Shown piece by piece: positions 24,790-34,413 of a stretch of 64,000 nt of DNA (its first letter is position 1; each line of letters opens with the position of its first letter). The translations under genes were made by a program, and so were the position numbers. The stretch comes from Aquatica leii (lineage: Eukaryota > Arthropoda > Insecta > Coleoptera > Lampyridae): the NCBI GenBank assembly GCA_035610365.1, contig CM069436.1, positions 90,025,912 to 90,089,911 on the forward strand, in the 5' to 3' direction. The notes beneath the pieces were generated by a model. It made no database searches and was not told where the DNA came from. It saw only the letters and a list, made by a program, of their open reading frames with translations.

Positions 24790-25458
24790 TCAGGCACATA
24801 GCGATACAGCACACCAGATAGCATGACAACCACGATCAGTCCATCGAGTATAATCGATTAGATTCGGGTTGTCCGATTCAAAAGTATCTATAATCTTTTT
24901 GCTGTCTAAATCGCCTTTTTGTTCCTCTCTAATATTTCTTGCAGATTCTTGTGGCAAGAGTGTTGTGACAGTGCTAACAGAAACATTCCGTTGTATATCA
25001 ACGTCAAAAGGCGGTCGTGAAAGACAGTCGGCTATGACGTTAGTTTTTCCAGGTTCATAGTCTATTTGTAGATCGTAGCTTTGTAACACCAAAGCCCAAC
25101 GATCTAAACGACCACTTGGAGAACGCAATGACTTTAGCCATTTGAGAGGTTGGTGATCAGTTTTAATAATAACTTGTGATCCTTCTATATAACCTCGAAA
25201 TTTTGTTACAGCATACACCAAACTAAGAGCTTCACGTTCCGTACAACAGTAATTGACTTCAGCAGGAGTGAGAAGGCGACTGATGTACTCCACAGGCCTT
25301 TCATCTGCACCCTCACCCTGGAGTAGACATGCTCCAATAGCTTATGAACTTGCATAGCATTTGATGATATAAGGCAAATTTGAATCTGCTTGTCTTAAAA
25401 TTGGAGGAGACGATAATGCATGTTTTAACTTAGTAAATGCGGTTTCTTCAGCATCTCC
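24790..25458 (-). pseudogene. Gypsy RNase H and tether
   Basis: Minus-strand frames read AEETAFTKLKHALSSPPIL, then (after a stop in place of an expected residue before AIGACLLQ) VEYISRLLTPAEVNY, TEREALSLVYAV, FRGYIEGSQVIIKTDH, PLKWLKSL, RLDRWALVLQSYDLQI and GKTNVIADCLSRPP. This is the RNase H domain and the conserved TDH..L..L and N..AD.LSR signatures of Ty3/Gypsy. The domain is largely intact apart from two stops. Confidence 0.85.
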
Positions 25459-26590
25459 TCACTTAAAATTTGCTGTTTTGCGAGTCAGTAAACTAAGCAG
25501 TTTCGAAATGTCGGCGAAATGTTCAATAAAGCGCCGAAACCAGCTACACGTTTGTAAGAACGAGATGACATGCTTGACATTAGTAGGTCGTGGCATATCT
25601 ATTATTGCGCAAATTTTTTCAGGGTCGGCTTGTATTCCACCTGGCGTTATCAAATGTCCGAGATAACGAACCGTATCACACGCGAACCTACACTTTGAAC
25701 GATTTACACATAGTTTAAACAAAATAAGTCTTTCAAATACTTTTTGTAAGTTTACTAAATGTTCATCAAATGAACGTGATAGAACAATCAAGTCATCGAT
25801 ATATGCTAGTACCGTTAGACCAGTTAATCCAGCGCGAAACTTGTCGATTAATCTTTGAAATGTCGCAGGAGCATTGCGTAAACCAAAGGGCATGCAGGAA
25901 AAGCGAAAGATGCCGAAAGGAGTGATAAATCCTGTTTTATCACGGTCTTCAAATTTGACGGGTACCTGGTGATAACCGGACTGAAGGTCAATAGTAGACA
26001 TGTAGAGCGTTTGTTTAGCGTTATGCAACAGATCGTCAATCCTAGGAAACGGGTATTTGTCAGGCACCGTGAAAGAATTTAGGCGACGATAATCGATTCA
26101 CATTCTTATTTTTCCAGGTTCTTTTTTAGGAACCAGCACTACTGGAGCAACGTAGGCAGAGTCACATTCTTCAATGATATTCAAAGCGAGGAGCTTATCA
26201 ATTTCTTCTTTCAAAATTTCAGTTTTCTTAGCGTTTAACCTATAAGGAGGCACTGCTATTGGAGTGTCGTCGGCAAGACGAATTGCATGTTCCTGTAAGG
26301 AGTAGGTCCATGTACATTTTCAAAAACATTTTTATAGTCAGTCAACAAATTTTTTAGACGTTGTTTTTCGTCGGCACTTAATGAAACTGCTTCGTTTTCG
26401 CGAAGTGAGTTAGTTGCATCAGTGAAATCTCTATTTGTAGTGGAAATAGCAGTAGCGAGTACGAGACAAGGTGGAGAATAAAATGCATACTTTGTATAAA
26501 CATCATCTTCGAACCACCATTGCATTTTTGGAATGTTTAGCACAACATTGGCAGCAGTAAGGAGATCTATACCCAGAAGTGTCTTGCTTT
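25459..26590 (-). pseudogene. Gypsy reverse transcriptase
   Basis: After the protease spacer, the frame-broken N-terminal fingers read VPPYRLNAKK, EIDKLLALNIIEE and VVLVPKK near 26,240-26,110. The open part (26,067-25,459) carries PDKYPFPRIDDLL, STIDLQSGYHQVPV, KTGFITPFGIFRFSCMPFGL, APATFQRLID and the catalytic VLAYIDDLIVLS, then VRYLGHLITPGGI and the thumb. All motifs of a Ty3/Gypsy RT are present and the YIDD box is intact. A stop follows TRKTANFK. The enzyme would have copied the element RNA into DNA in the gag particle. Confidence 0.88.
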
Positions 26591-27172
26591 CTAGATGAGA
26601 AGGCACAGCCATAAAACTAGTTGGAACAATATTTTTCCTTCTAAAATAACGTCGCATTGAAAGGTTTGAACAACAACTTCTCTGGGGACGCCATCAGCAA
26701 GTGTCATTGTAACTTTGTCGGGGGTAAACAAAAAATTATTGTTTTTTAAATACGTGTACAACTTATATCCAGCAATACTACATTTTGCTCCGGTATCGAC
26801 ACAAACTAATCCTTCAAGGTCAGAAATTTTTATACGAAACATTGAACGATTAGCATCCGAATTAACCTCAGTCATCAATACGTCAAAAGATGATGTTGAG
26901 TTTGTAGCAGGAGACTTAACAAAGCTAGTGCTAGGTTGGCATTGAGGACATTGAGATCTTACATATCCTGGTTTACCACATCCAAAACAGACAAGTTTGT
27001 TAATAGGAGGCAAAGAGTTGTTTTCTATAAGGGGTTTTTGTAAACGTGCTAGTGAAGCAGCAAATTTTCTACAACCGTCTTTAACATAACCATAGTTATG
27101 AAAAAAGGTGCATTTAGGTCTAAGTTTTAAAGACTTATCAGTAGCAAGCAAATGGTTTTTTGGGGTAAGCAA
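26591..27172 (-). pseudogene. Gypsy zinc knuckle and aspartic protease
   Basis: On the minus strand a knuckle-like CFGCGKPGYVRSQC is followed by CPQC. The canonical CX2CX4HX4C histidine is Tyr here, so zinc binding is doubtful. About 60 residues on is the protease active site VCVDTGAKCSIAG, then VTMTLADG. A frameshift near 26,640 passes into the next frame, which carries TLLGIDLLTAANVVLNI, the usual end of the protease. The active-site Asp-Thr-Gly is intact. Confidence 0.8.
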
Positions 27173-27840
27173 ACATCATGTTTGTCCACAAAATTTTGTT
27201 CAACAGATCGAGCTTTGTCAACAAGAGTAGAAAAATCAGTAATTTCTTCTCTTGGCAACAGCGTTCTAATTCTAGAGCTCAAAAGACCATAAATCATATT
27301 TAATTTATGAACTTCGTGTAATTCAGGGTAGACAGGCACGCCTTGTTCTTTAAAAAACAGCTCACGAAATATTTGGTAAGGCGGTTTGTTATAACCTAAA
27401 GCATGACGCAACGACTTTAAAGCTTCATCCCAAGACGCGACAGTAGCTTTTGTACCATGCCACCAAGTTGCTGCGTGACCATCAAGTAGCATTGACAATC
27501 CTTTAATTGCATTTTCATCTGTAATATTTAGACAATCTTTGTACACTGTGATAGCATCTATAAATGCATCACAATATTCCGTTTTGTTACCGGAAAATCT
27601 AGAAAAGCATTTAGAAAAGTTTCCAGAATTTTGCTAAAACGTTAAATCAGGTGAATTAGCACTTTGGATAGGCGCACGAATATTTGCAATGAGCGTTTGC
27701 AATTGTTTGTCGGTCATATTAATGGTAGGGCGTTCCATAATTTGAATTGAATTTTCCGTATCAGATTCAATTTTTATAGAAGTTGGGTTATCGTCAGGCG
27801 GACGGATAGTACGGCTTCGTAAGTTATGCGGCATAAACAA
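27127..27840 (-). pseudogene. Gypsy gag with Arc-like capsid
   Basis: The N-terminal part (27,840-27,634) reads MFMPHNLRSRT and is closed by one stop. The capsid part then reads FSKCFSRFSGN, YCDAFIDAITVYKDC, LSMLLDGHAATWWHGTK, SWDEALKSLRHALGY, QIFRELFFKEQG, MIYGLLSSRIRTLLP and FSTLVDKARSVEQNF. This is the two-lobed capsid fold pattern shared with Drosophila Arc proteins, which are domesticated Ty3/Gypsy gags of this type. Here the protein is followed by zinc knuckle and pol, so it is a transposon gag and not an Arc gene. One stop after PDLTF and a frameshift near 27,150 break it. Confidence 0.75.
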
Positions 27841-28008
27841 TGTTCGTAATATACTAACTCAGTACTAAGTACTGTGTGTCAATATTTACTTATTTACGAC
27901 CTCGTTAGGCATTTATTATTCTTTTATAAATACATATATCCTACCAAATGACTTCTCAACAAAAGAAAAAAAATTGTACTTTTGTCCATTGATCGTTACA
28001 CTGTGGGC
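27841..28008. other. spacer upstream of Gypsy gag
   Basis: Short AT-rich sequence. No LTR matching 23,384-23,393 onward was recognised. Confidence 0.4.
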
Positions 28009-28066
28009 CAGTTCGGATTACTAGAATGTTCGGATTACGGAAGTTCGGATTATAGATATTCCATTG
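28009..28066 (-). mobile_element. solitary pogo/Tigger-like terminus
   Basis: GTTCGGATTAC occurs at 28,011 and 28,028, and GTTCGGATTAT at 28,043. The segment ends ATATTCCATTG followed by TA (28,067-28,068). Read from that end inward, CAATGGAATATCTATAATCC and then two more AATCCGAAC units fit the C-A-G/A-T-G-G...TAATCCGAAC ends of pogo/Tigger elements, which duplicate TA. No opposite end or transposase was found; the interior would have extended to the left, where the Gypsy element now lies. Confidence 0.45.
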
Positions 28067-28426
28067 TACATACTTCTCTATATTAAAATTAAAATTTTGT
28101 ATTATTGCTGAAGTGGAACCAGTGAATTTTTACACAGTCTAATGTACGTAGAGATAAATCGCACAAGAATTTGTTACTGTTATTCGTTGTATAATATTTT
28201 ATTTTAACATTTTTTGTGATGTTACTTTCAAATTTTATTGAAGTTCCATCATTTTAAAACCTTAAGTAACATTCATAACATTCCTCTTCTCACATTCATT
28301 TATAATGGCTGTACGCCTATGCTTGCCATAAAATCTAAGACCATACGATTTAAATTTGACTTTGATTTTTTAATATACAGCTGCTGCACTTTATGTCTTA
28401 TTTAAATAGATTAATTTCATCCACAG
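28067..28426. other. spacer before the hAT gene
   Basis: AT-rich; nothing recognised, though the hAT terminus should lie here. Confidence 0.4.
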
Positions 28427-29115
28427 ATGACTGATGCCATGTCCTACTCTAAAAAGAAATGTAGACAGTACAGTGTTGATTATTTGAAACTTGGCTTCAT
28501 TCCATCATTGTCGGACAAACAATTGCTTATGTGCTTTTTATGCAACAAGGTTTTGGGCAATGACCCTATGAAACCATCTAAGCTGCAGAATTATCTGAGA
28601 AGATGTCATCCTGATAAAACAAATAAAGATTTGAAATACTTTCAAACACTCAAAGATAAATTTTAGAAGAGCCCTGGACAGAATGTTCGTTTCGACGTCA
28701 CAAAGAAACTATGTTGGTTTGCGGGCGCATACTATCGGAAAGAAGATAATTTTGCCATTATTATTGGCATATGTTCGTTTTATTATAATTCAAGAAATCT
28801 ACAAAGAACTGCTCTTTGCAAGAACTTTGACAACCGACACTAAGGTGAATCAATATTTCATGTTTTGAAGGATTACTTCATTGAAAAAGCAATCTTTTTA
28901 TCAAATATAATATCAGTAGCTACAGATGGAGCACCTGCCTTGGTTGGATGTTATCGTGGATTTATAAGCTATTTAAAACAAAATGTGTCAGGGGTGTTAG
29001 CAATACATTGCGTCATCCATCGACAACATTTAGTTGCTAAAAATTTAAGTGTTAGATTGCATGAATCTCTTCAATTAGTTATTGATGCAGTAAACCGAAT
29101 CCGAAGCAACGCGTT
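28427..29115 (+). pseudogene. hAT (ZBED5/SCAND3-like) transposase, 5' part
   Basis: The first frame (28,427-28,666) is a BED-type zinc finger: YSVDYLKLGF, LMCFLCNKVLGNDPMKPSKL, then YLRRCHPDK. After a stop, weak frames give LRAHTIGKKIILPLL. Much of the middle of the usual protein is deleted, and the text resumes with ELLFARTLTTDTK, then (28,865 on) LKDYFIEKAI, SVATDGAPALVGCYRGFISYL, VLAIHCVIHRQHLVAK, RLHESLQLVIDAVNRIRSNA. This is the conserved core of the ZBED5/FAM200-type hAT family. At 29,115 it is cut by an LTR element, and the next residues of the family continue exactly at 34,418. Confidence 0.85.
29112..29115. repeat. 4-bp target site duplication CGTT, left copy
   Basis: CGTT lies directly before the LTR's TGTTAC. 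The matching CGTT at 34,414-34,417 directly follows the final GTAACA. Confidence 0.85.
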
Positions 29116-30792
29116 TGTTACGTACGAAATTTTCATTACGGAATACCCTGTAGATGAATTAAAATTAGATTCCGGTTTTGACGCCCTCTACCGATCTTTT
29201 CTCGTGACTGTCATTTGACGAAATAATCCTGAAGCTGTCAACTACAGTAACGGGCCGGTGCCGAGGTTTTCGAATCGATTCTTAAATTTTTAAGAACATT
29301 ACGTGTGATGAACATAAACTTATAAAGCGAATTTATTACGATTCTTTCGGCACGGGGTAAGATATTTTTGTCTTAAATCTATTAAGGGCCCTTCGCAATT
29401 TCTATATTCATGTGATAGCCGGTTCCTACCACGTTGTCCGCCATTGTGGATTTCAAGCAGCAATTAGGATGCATAAGTACCATTAATGAATAATACTACT
29501 GAGCATATAAGCTGCTGTGAGGGCCTGCTATTTAAGTAACATCGAGGTCTCGTCGAACGTTGCGCCGTAGATGCTGATTTGGGAATAGAAGTCGATTGTG
29601 TTATCAGCCACCTGTTCTAAATTACTACTTACATTACTCGATACACTGGGGTTCTATAAAGTGCTTAATGAAGAAGTCGATTGTGTTATCAGCCACCTGT
29701 TCTAAATTACTACTTACATTACTCGATACACTGGGGTTCTATAAAGTGCTTAATGAAGAAGTCGATTGTGTTATTAGCCACCTGTTCTAAATTACTACTT
29801 ACATTACTCGATACACTGGGGTTCTATAAAGTGCTTAATGAAAAAGTCGATTGTGTTATCAGCCACCTATTCTGAATTGCTACTTACAGTATTTGATACA
29901 CCTGGTTTTTATACAATACTTAATGAATTATTAATATTAATTTTTTAGCTTACTATTCTTTGTGAGTTGGTGTGTGACACGATTTGCGTTTAAATAATTA
30001 TTACAGGCCACTGGAGGGGGAAAACGTTTTCTCCACGATAGTGGAAACTGGACTTCGGGTGAGTTGATTTAATTGATTTTTTTTGTATATCGTTGTCACG
30101 AAAATTACTCACAGAAGTTTGATTCATATTAACGATCGTAAATTTATGTATTGCTTATCTACCAATAAGGTAACTGTAATCACTCACTTTACTGTATCGC
30201 ATACTGTGTGTGGGTGAAGAATATTTACTTCGACTAACTGTGAATGTGTATTGTGGGTTGCCGCTACTGCGGACATTAATGTAATAAATCTTCGATAGGA
30301 TCCCGTAAACCTTATGTGTTTCGAAATCAAAGTTTGCTACACTTGTTAATGCTTATTGTTAGATCTAGTATTTATGATTTGAGAATTCAATGTATAGAGG
30401 TCAATCTGCTACTCTACTAAGTTAAAGCTGTGATATTTGTTAATTATATTTAAAAATCTTCCGAGTACGGATGAATGTAGCAAGTTCATATATTCTTGTT
30501 ACTGTTTGCCATTCACATCTTAAAGTGATTAAAATCGTTAAACTCTCTTGTTAATTTTCTCTATCCTGTGGTTATTGTTATCTACTAACTAATTTGGGCT
30601 ACTCGAACAGCCGAGTATAAGGATTACAAACCTTCAATTGGGTTACAAGTTTGGACCGTCTGTCGTGAGCGAGACAGAAGTGTTACTTTGCATCAGCTCT
30701 GGCGCCCTTAAGCATATTTCCTGTGAACCTCCCCTATCTCCAACTATTGTGAGTTAGCCGTGCAAGGTTCGTAAAACCAAAAGCTTGTAACA
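29116..30792 (+). repeat. 5' LTR, 1,677 bp
   Basis: Starts TGTTACG and ends CTTGTAACA, the perfect short inverted repeat of LTRs. Its first 80 bases match the start of the solo LTR at 58,330 (ACGAAATTTTCATTACG and GACGCCCTCT), and its last 220 match the end of both other copies. The middle is much more diverged and carries a private 85-bp tandem repeat at 29,588-29,927. Confidence 0.85.
29588..29927. repeat. 85-bp tandem repeat, four copies
   Basis: Copies start at 29,588, 29,673, 29,758 and 29,843. The first three are nearly identical (differences are single bases such as TTATCAGCC versus TTATTAGCC); the fourth is diverged. The repeat lies inside the LTR and is not seen in the solo LTR of the same family, so it arose after the copies separated. 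Confidence 0.9.
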
Positions 30793-30797
30793 AAATT

Positions 30798-30818
30798 TGG
30801 CGCCCAACGTGGGGCTCG
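30798..30818 (+). promoter_or_regulatory. primer binding site, tRNA-Lys type
   Basis: Five bases after the LTR, TGGCGCCCAACGTGGGGC and the next three bases are complementary to the 3' end of animal tRNA-Lys(CUU), including the terminal CCA. The identity is from memory of that tRNA's 3' sequence. This site would prime minus-strand DNA synthesis. Confidence 0.8.
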
Positions 30819-31363
30819 ATTTCTCAATTTTTCTTATATTGAATTTCTCATACTTTATAATTCTTTTTGGCTATTTCTATTTTTTTTTCTCTTTAATTAG
30901 CGTATGATTACTATCATTCATAGGTAGCTTATATTGTTGACTTTCTTTTGATTTAGTGTGTGCGATCATAAGTTCTTCTAGCTTTATTGATTCCTTTTAT
31001 CTTTTCTTAGTCTTACGTGGGTTCGATTTACTTTGCTTTGCTTCCTTAGTTATTGGTGCTAGACTTGACGTCTGAGTTACTCCAATAACTTTTACTTTTT
31101 TTACTTTAGTGCTGCAGTTTGACTGTAGATTAGCACTTTGCTTACTTTCCTTTTAATCGAACCTTCGCTTTGATTTTTGGATTGACTCGACTACGTCGAT
31201 TAATTTTTTCTTCTTATTGGATTAATTACTTGGTAGTGATACTGCTTGTACTTACTGTTATATTGAAGTTTTGTAGAACACGTGGTGGCAGATTTCTGTT
31301 GTAGTTGACTGCTTTGGTTAGTTTCTTGTTTACTTGTTATTGTTTTAGCTATGTATTCTTCAG

Positions 31364-32671
31364 ATGAAGAACCACCACTTCTTGCTTCTTCGGAATGTTA
31401 CTTTTTCGGGTGAAGATCCTTCTTTACTTATAGAATTTCTTATTCGTATCGACGAGTTGTGTTTGTCTCGTGATGTTTCACAGCATCAACTTTTTCTTTC
31501 AGCTTTTGAAGTTTTATCTGGCAAAGCCCTTCTTGTTTTTAGGACGAATCAAAGTTCGTTACGTTCGTGGAATGATGTTGCTGCTTTGTTGAAGTCGGAG
31601 TTTTTGCCTGTAGATTACGACGATCGTTTGATGGAGACCATTCGCAAACCTAACGAAACCATTGGTACTTACGTTACCTCAATGCGGTATCTCTTCCTTC
31701 AGCTAGCAGAACCGGTCTCAGAGCAAATGCAGCTCAATGTTATTCGTCGGAATCTAACGCCGTTCTATCATCTTCCTTTAGCGTTGATTGAGATTACATC
31801 TATTGCTCAGTTAATATCTTTAGGCAAGCGTTTGGAGTCTAACATCAATTCTCGCGATTCTTTCCACTTCTCTACAACAGAGGTTGGTGACAAAGTTCAA
31901 GAGCCATCTGTAGTCTTTGCTGGTAAGATTTCTACTTCCGTCTCTTCTGCTATTCCTGCTACTTGTTCTCGTACTGCTTCTACACCTTCTTCTTCTGTGT
32001 CTCGTTCTAGTTCGAATACTAGTGTTCGTTGTCGTTCTCAAGGTGATAAGCCTTTACGTACTGTTCGTTCTCTTCTTTCTCTTCCTCTTAATTTCTTTTC
32101 AGTTTCTAGGATTATTAGGCCTACTACTGATTCTTGGTATTTAGGTATGATATCTAAAGTTACTGCGTCTCCTCGTCGTTTCTCTCGTTGGTGTGTTGTG
32201 AAAAATCTTTTATGTAAACGTGTACGCATTTCCTCTTCTGATCCTTGCGTTTGGAAGTTAGTTGTACCATCGGACCAGCGCAAGCAACTTATTCAGGATC
32301 ATCACTTTACATCTGATTGTGATCACCGCAGTGTTAGGAGCAATTTGGAAGCTCTTCGGTGTCATTCCTACTGGCCTCATATGAGACCTAAGGTTGCTGA
32401 GTTTATACGGCATTGTTCTTGTTCGAACTCGCAACGAAGCAAGCCTTTTAGGTCACGTCACATTTTGCCAAGTAAAACGAAGCTTTCCAACACTAGCTTA
32501 ACGACCAGGTCTACGCGTCTACATAAGGATCGTACTATTTCTCCGGGTGTAAAGCCCGCTGCTATTGCTTTTGCATCTCCTTCTTCAGTCGCTTCTAATT
32601 ATTCTTTACTATCTCCTTCTTCTAATCGTTCTTTTCTTTTTCATCGGCGTCGCAAGCGTCGTAAGTGCTAG
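31364..32671 (+). CDS. gag fused to integrase H2C2 zinc finger, 435 codons
   Basis: Residues about 10-165 are a gag capsid: VTFSGEDPSLLIEFLIRID, AFEVLSGKALLVFR, SWNDVAALLKSEFLP, DDRLMETIRKPNETIGTYV, LNVIRRNLTPFYHLPLAL, AQLISLGKRLES. Residues 180-245 are Ser/Arg-rich with no CCHC knuckle. Residues about 245-375 are the segment that normally links RNase H to integrase: TDSWYLGMISKVT, RRFSRWCVV, VWKLVVPSDQRKQLIQDHHF, LEALRCHSYWPHMRPKVAEF, IRHCSCSNS. The second zinc-binding His context is DHRS instead of GH.G and the usual C..C pair is altered. Protease, RT and RNase H are precisely missing, yet the frame is open. A better start, ATG at 31,351, lies in another frame, so a small frameshift may have occurred. 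Confidence 0.75.
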   Translation: MKNHHFLLLRNVTFSGEDPSLLIEFLIRIDELCLSRDVSQHQLFLSAFEVLSGKALLVFRTNQSSLRSWNDVAALLKSEFLPVDYDDRLMETIRKPNETIGTYVTSMRYLFLQLAEPVSEQMQLNVIRRNLTPFYHLPLALIEITSIAQLISLGKRLESNINSRDSFHFSTTEVGDKVQEPSVVFAGKISTSVSSAIPATCSRTASTPSSSVSRSSSNTSVRCRSQGDKPLRTVRSLLSLPLNFFSVSRIIRPTTDSWYLGMISKVTASPRRFSRWCVVKNLLCKRVRISSSDPCVWKLVVPSDQRKQLIQDHHFTSDCDHRSVRSNLEALRCHSYWPHMRPKVAEFIRHCSCSNSQRSKPFRSRHILPSKTKLSNTSLTTRSTRLHKDRTISPGVKPAAIAFASPSSVASNYSLLSPSSNRSFLFHRRRKRRKC

Positions 32672-34274
32672 TTCACTTTTTGGGCTTTCGACCTTTGCTA
32701 TCCTTTTGTTCTTTTTTTTCGGTTTTGGTGGTTCGAGTCTTTGAATATGTCGTCGGTATCTTGTTGGTTGTAGCTTGGTGCTACCCAATTGTTCACTCAT
32801 TTTGCTGTCACCGTAATTCTTTCTTTTTGGTTAGGTTTTGCTAAAATTCTTTTTGTTCTTTCTTCTACATCTTACTTCAGGACAGACTATCTTTCCGTCT
32901 GTATATATTTATATCAGCTTAGTCGGCCTTTTTGGGATTGGTACGTCATCTATAGAATTCTCTCTTCTGCTTTTGGGATTTGGTTTTTCTTTTCTTGAGT
33001 TTTCTATTCCGCTCGTCGGCCTTAAAGTCTTGAAGTATATATTCCAATTTGGGACAGCAATTGGTACGCTCTTGGTCTATGACTAACCGTGATATCTTTT
33101 CTCTTTTCTTCCTTTTTTTTTGTTTTTTTTTATATTTGGGCGGTTGGCTGGGCACCGTAGGGTGGTCTCCCTTTTCATTCTTTTACGGGGTGAAGAATGA
33201 ATCAGGAATTAACATCGAGCCTTATCTTTCTCCGTCTTTCTCTATCTCTTATCTTTTCTACTTTTTATTTTTTTTTTCTTCTTGGGTCTATCTATTTTTT
33301 CGATGTACCAACTATTATTTTTTCTTGGATTCTCTTTGGGGTTCGCCTCATGGGCGGTTGGTTGGGCATTGAAGGGTTGGTCACTCCCTTTCGTTTCTTC
33401 TACGGAGAGAAGAACGAATCGGACATTTAGATCTTGTCTTATCTTTCTCCGTCTGTTTCTTTTCTTCCTTTCTTGTCTTTCTTACTTTTAATTTTTTTCT
33501 TTTCTTTTTTCCTTTTGGTTGAACCCTTTCTCTTTTCTTTTTAGTAACTTTCTTCTTTAGTGTTCACTACAACTGTGTTTTTTTCTTTTCTTTCTTAGTT
33601 ACTTCTCTAGCTTTATTGGGTTTAGTGGGTTTTTGTCTTATTGTGCTTGGGTTGAAGCTTGGGATAGACTGCAACGTTGCTTCTGGTACTCTGTACTTCC
33701 GCTTAGTCGGCATTTTTAATGTTGTTAGTCACCGTTAGGATATTTCTCTTCTTTAGTTTTCTTTTGTTCTTGGAATATTTTAATCCGTTCTTCAGCATTT
33801 ACGTTCCAACGTGACATTCCAACACAACGAGCACTAACGCACGACGTTCAACTAGCAAGTGAAGTTTTCTATTCTTTATTGACTCTTACTTCTTTTTCTT
33901 TCTTTCTTTTGGTTTTGTTTTAAGTTACGTGGTTTGGATTTCTTTTGGATTGGCACTCATTTAGTGTTTAGATCTTTGGTAACTTTGTTGGTGTGACTCT
34001 TGGATTACTGATTCTTTTCTCTGCCTTTTTGGTAGTCCGACTTATGTCGATTTTTAATCAGAATCTTTTTTTGCTTAAGATTTCTTTGTTGGTTTTCTTT
34101 ACTTACATCTTTAGAATCTGTTTGGTTTTTTTGGTGGAAGAATCTCATATCGTCTGTTGACGACTTTTTGAGCACAACTGCATTAGTTTTTCTTTTTGAC
34201 TTTCTTCAGTATCGCGTATCACAATACAACAACAAGATGTTTTTTTCTTTTTACTTCTTTAGCTTAGATAGCTC
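32672..34274. other. T-rich polypyrimidine region with a 216-bp duplication
   Basis: The plus strand is dominated by T and C runs (TTTCTTTT-type). A diverged direct duplication has units starting at about 33,136 and 33,352, each running GGGCGGTTGG[CT]TGGGCA, then TTTTACGGGG/TTCTACGGAG, then TTATCTTTCTCCGTCT. Several hydrophobic frames here are by-products of the base composition. The region probably includes a deletion that removed the start of the 3' LTR. Confidence 0.7.
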
Positions 34275-34413
34275 GACCGTCTATCGTGAGCGAGACAGAA
34301 GTGTTACTTTGGATCAGCTCTGGCGCCCTTAAGCATATTTCCTGTGAACCTCCCCTATCTCCGACTATTGTGAGTTGGCCGTGCAAGGTTCGTAAAACCA
34401 AAAGCTTGTAACA
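34275..34413 (+). repeat. 3' LTR, truncated to its last 139 bp
   Basis: Runs GACCGTCTATCGTGAGCGAG to GCTTGTAACA and matches 30,654-30,792 base for base apart from about four substitutions. The first 1.5 kb of this LTR is absent, although the outer end and the target duplication are intact. Confidence 0.85.

Larger units (their letters stand above)
23384..27840 (-). mobile_element. Ty3/Gypsy retrotransposon, minus strand, degenerate
   Basis: The canonical order gag, protease, reverse transcriptase, RNase H, integrase runs from 27,840 down to 23,376. A polypurine tract (minus strand AAAACCAAAGGGGGAGTG, 23,394-23,411) lies directly before TGTAACATTC, the probable start of the 3' LTR. No 5' LTR or primer binding site was recognised beyond 27,840, where sequence passes quickly into a pogo-like terminus. 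Numerous stops and frameshifts make it non-autonomous. Confidence 0.85.
29116..34413 (+). mobile_element. non-autonomous LTR retroelement with gag-integrase-finger ORF
   Basis: The element begins TGTTACG and ends GCTTGTAACA, with CGTT duplicated on each side. It has a 1,677-bp 5' LTR, a tRNA-Lys-type primer binding site, one ORF joining gag to an integrase zinc finger, a long T-rich region with an internal duplication, and a 3' LTR reduced to its last 139 bp. The two 139-bp LTR ends differ at about four positions (roughly 97% identity), so it is fairly young. It lacks protease, reverse transcriptase and RNase H and must have moved in trans. A 1,460-bp solo LTR of the same family is at 58,330. 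Confidence 0.85.

Noticed and set aside
29588..29927. 85-bp repeats as a CRISPR-like array
   Set aside because: Units are contiguous with no spacers, the repeat is long, and the setting is a eukaryotic LTR.
31917..33490. several Leu/Phe-rich frames as membrane proteins
   Set aside because: They are shifted frames of the gag ORF or products of T-rich composition, with no stable start or family match.
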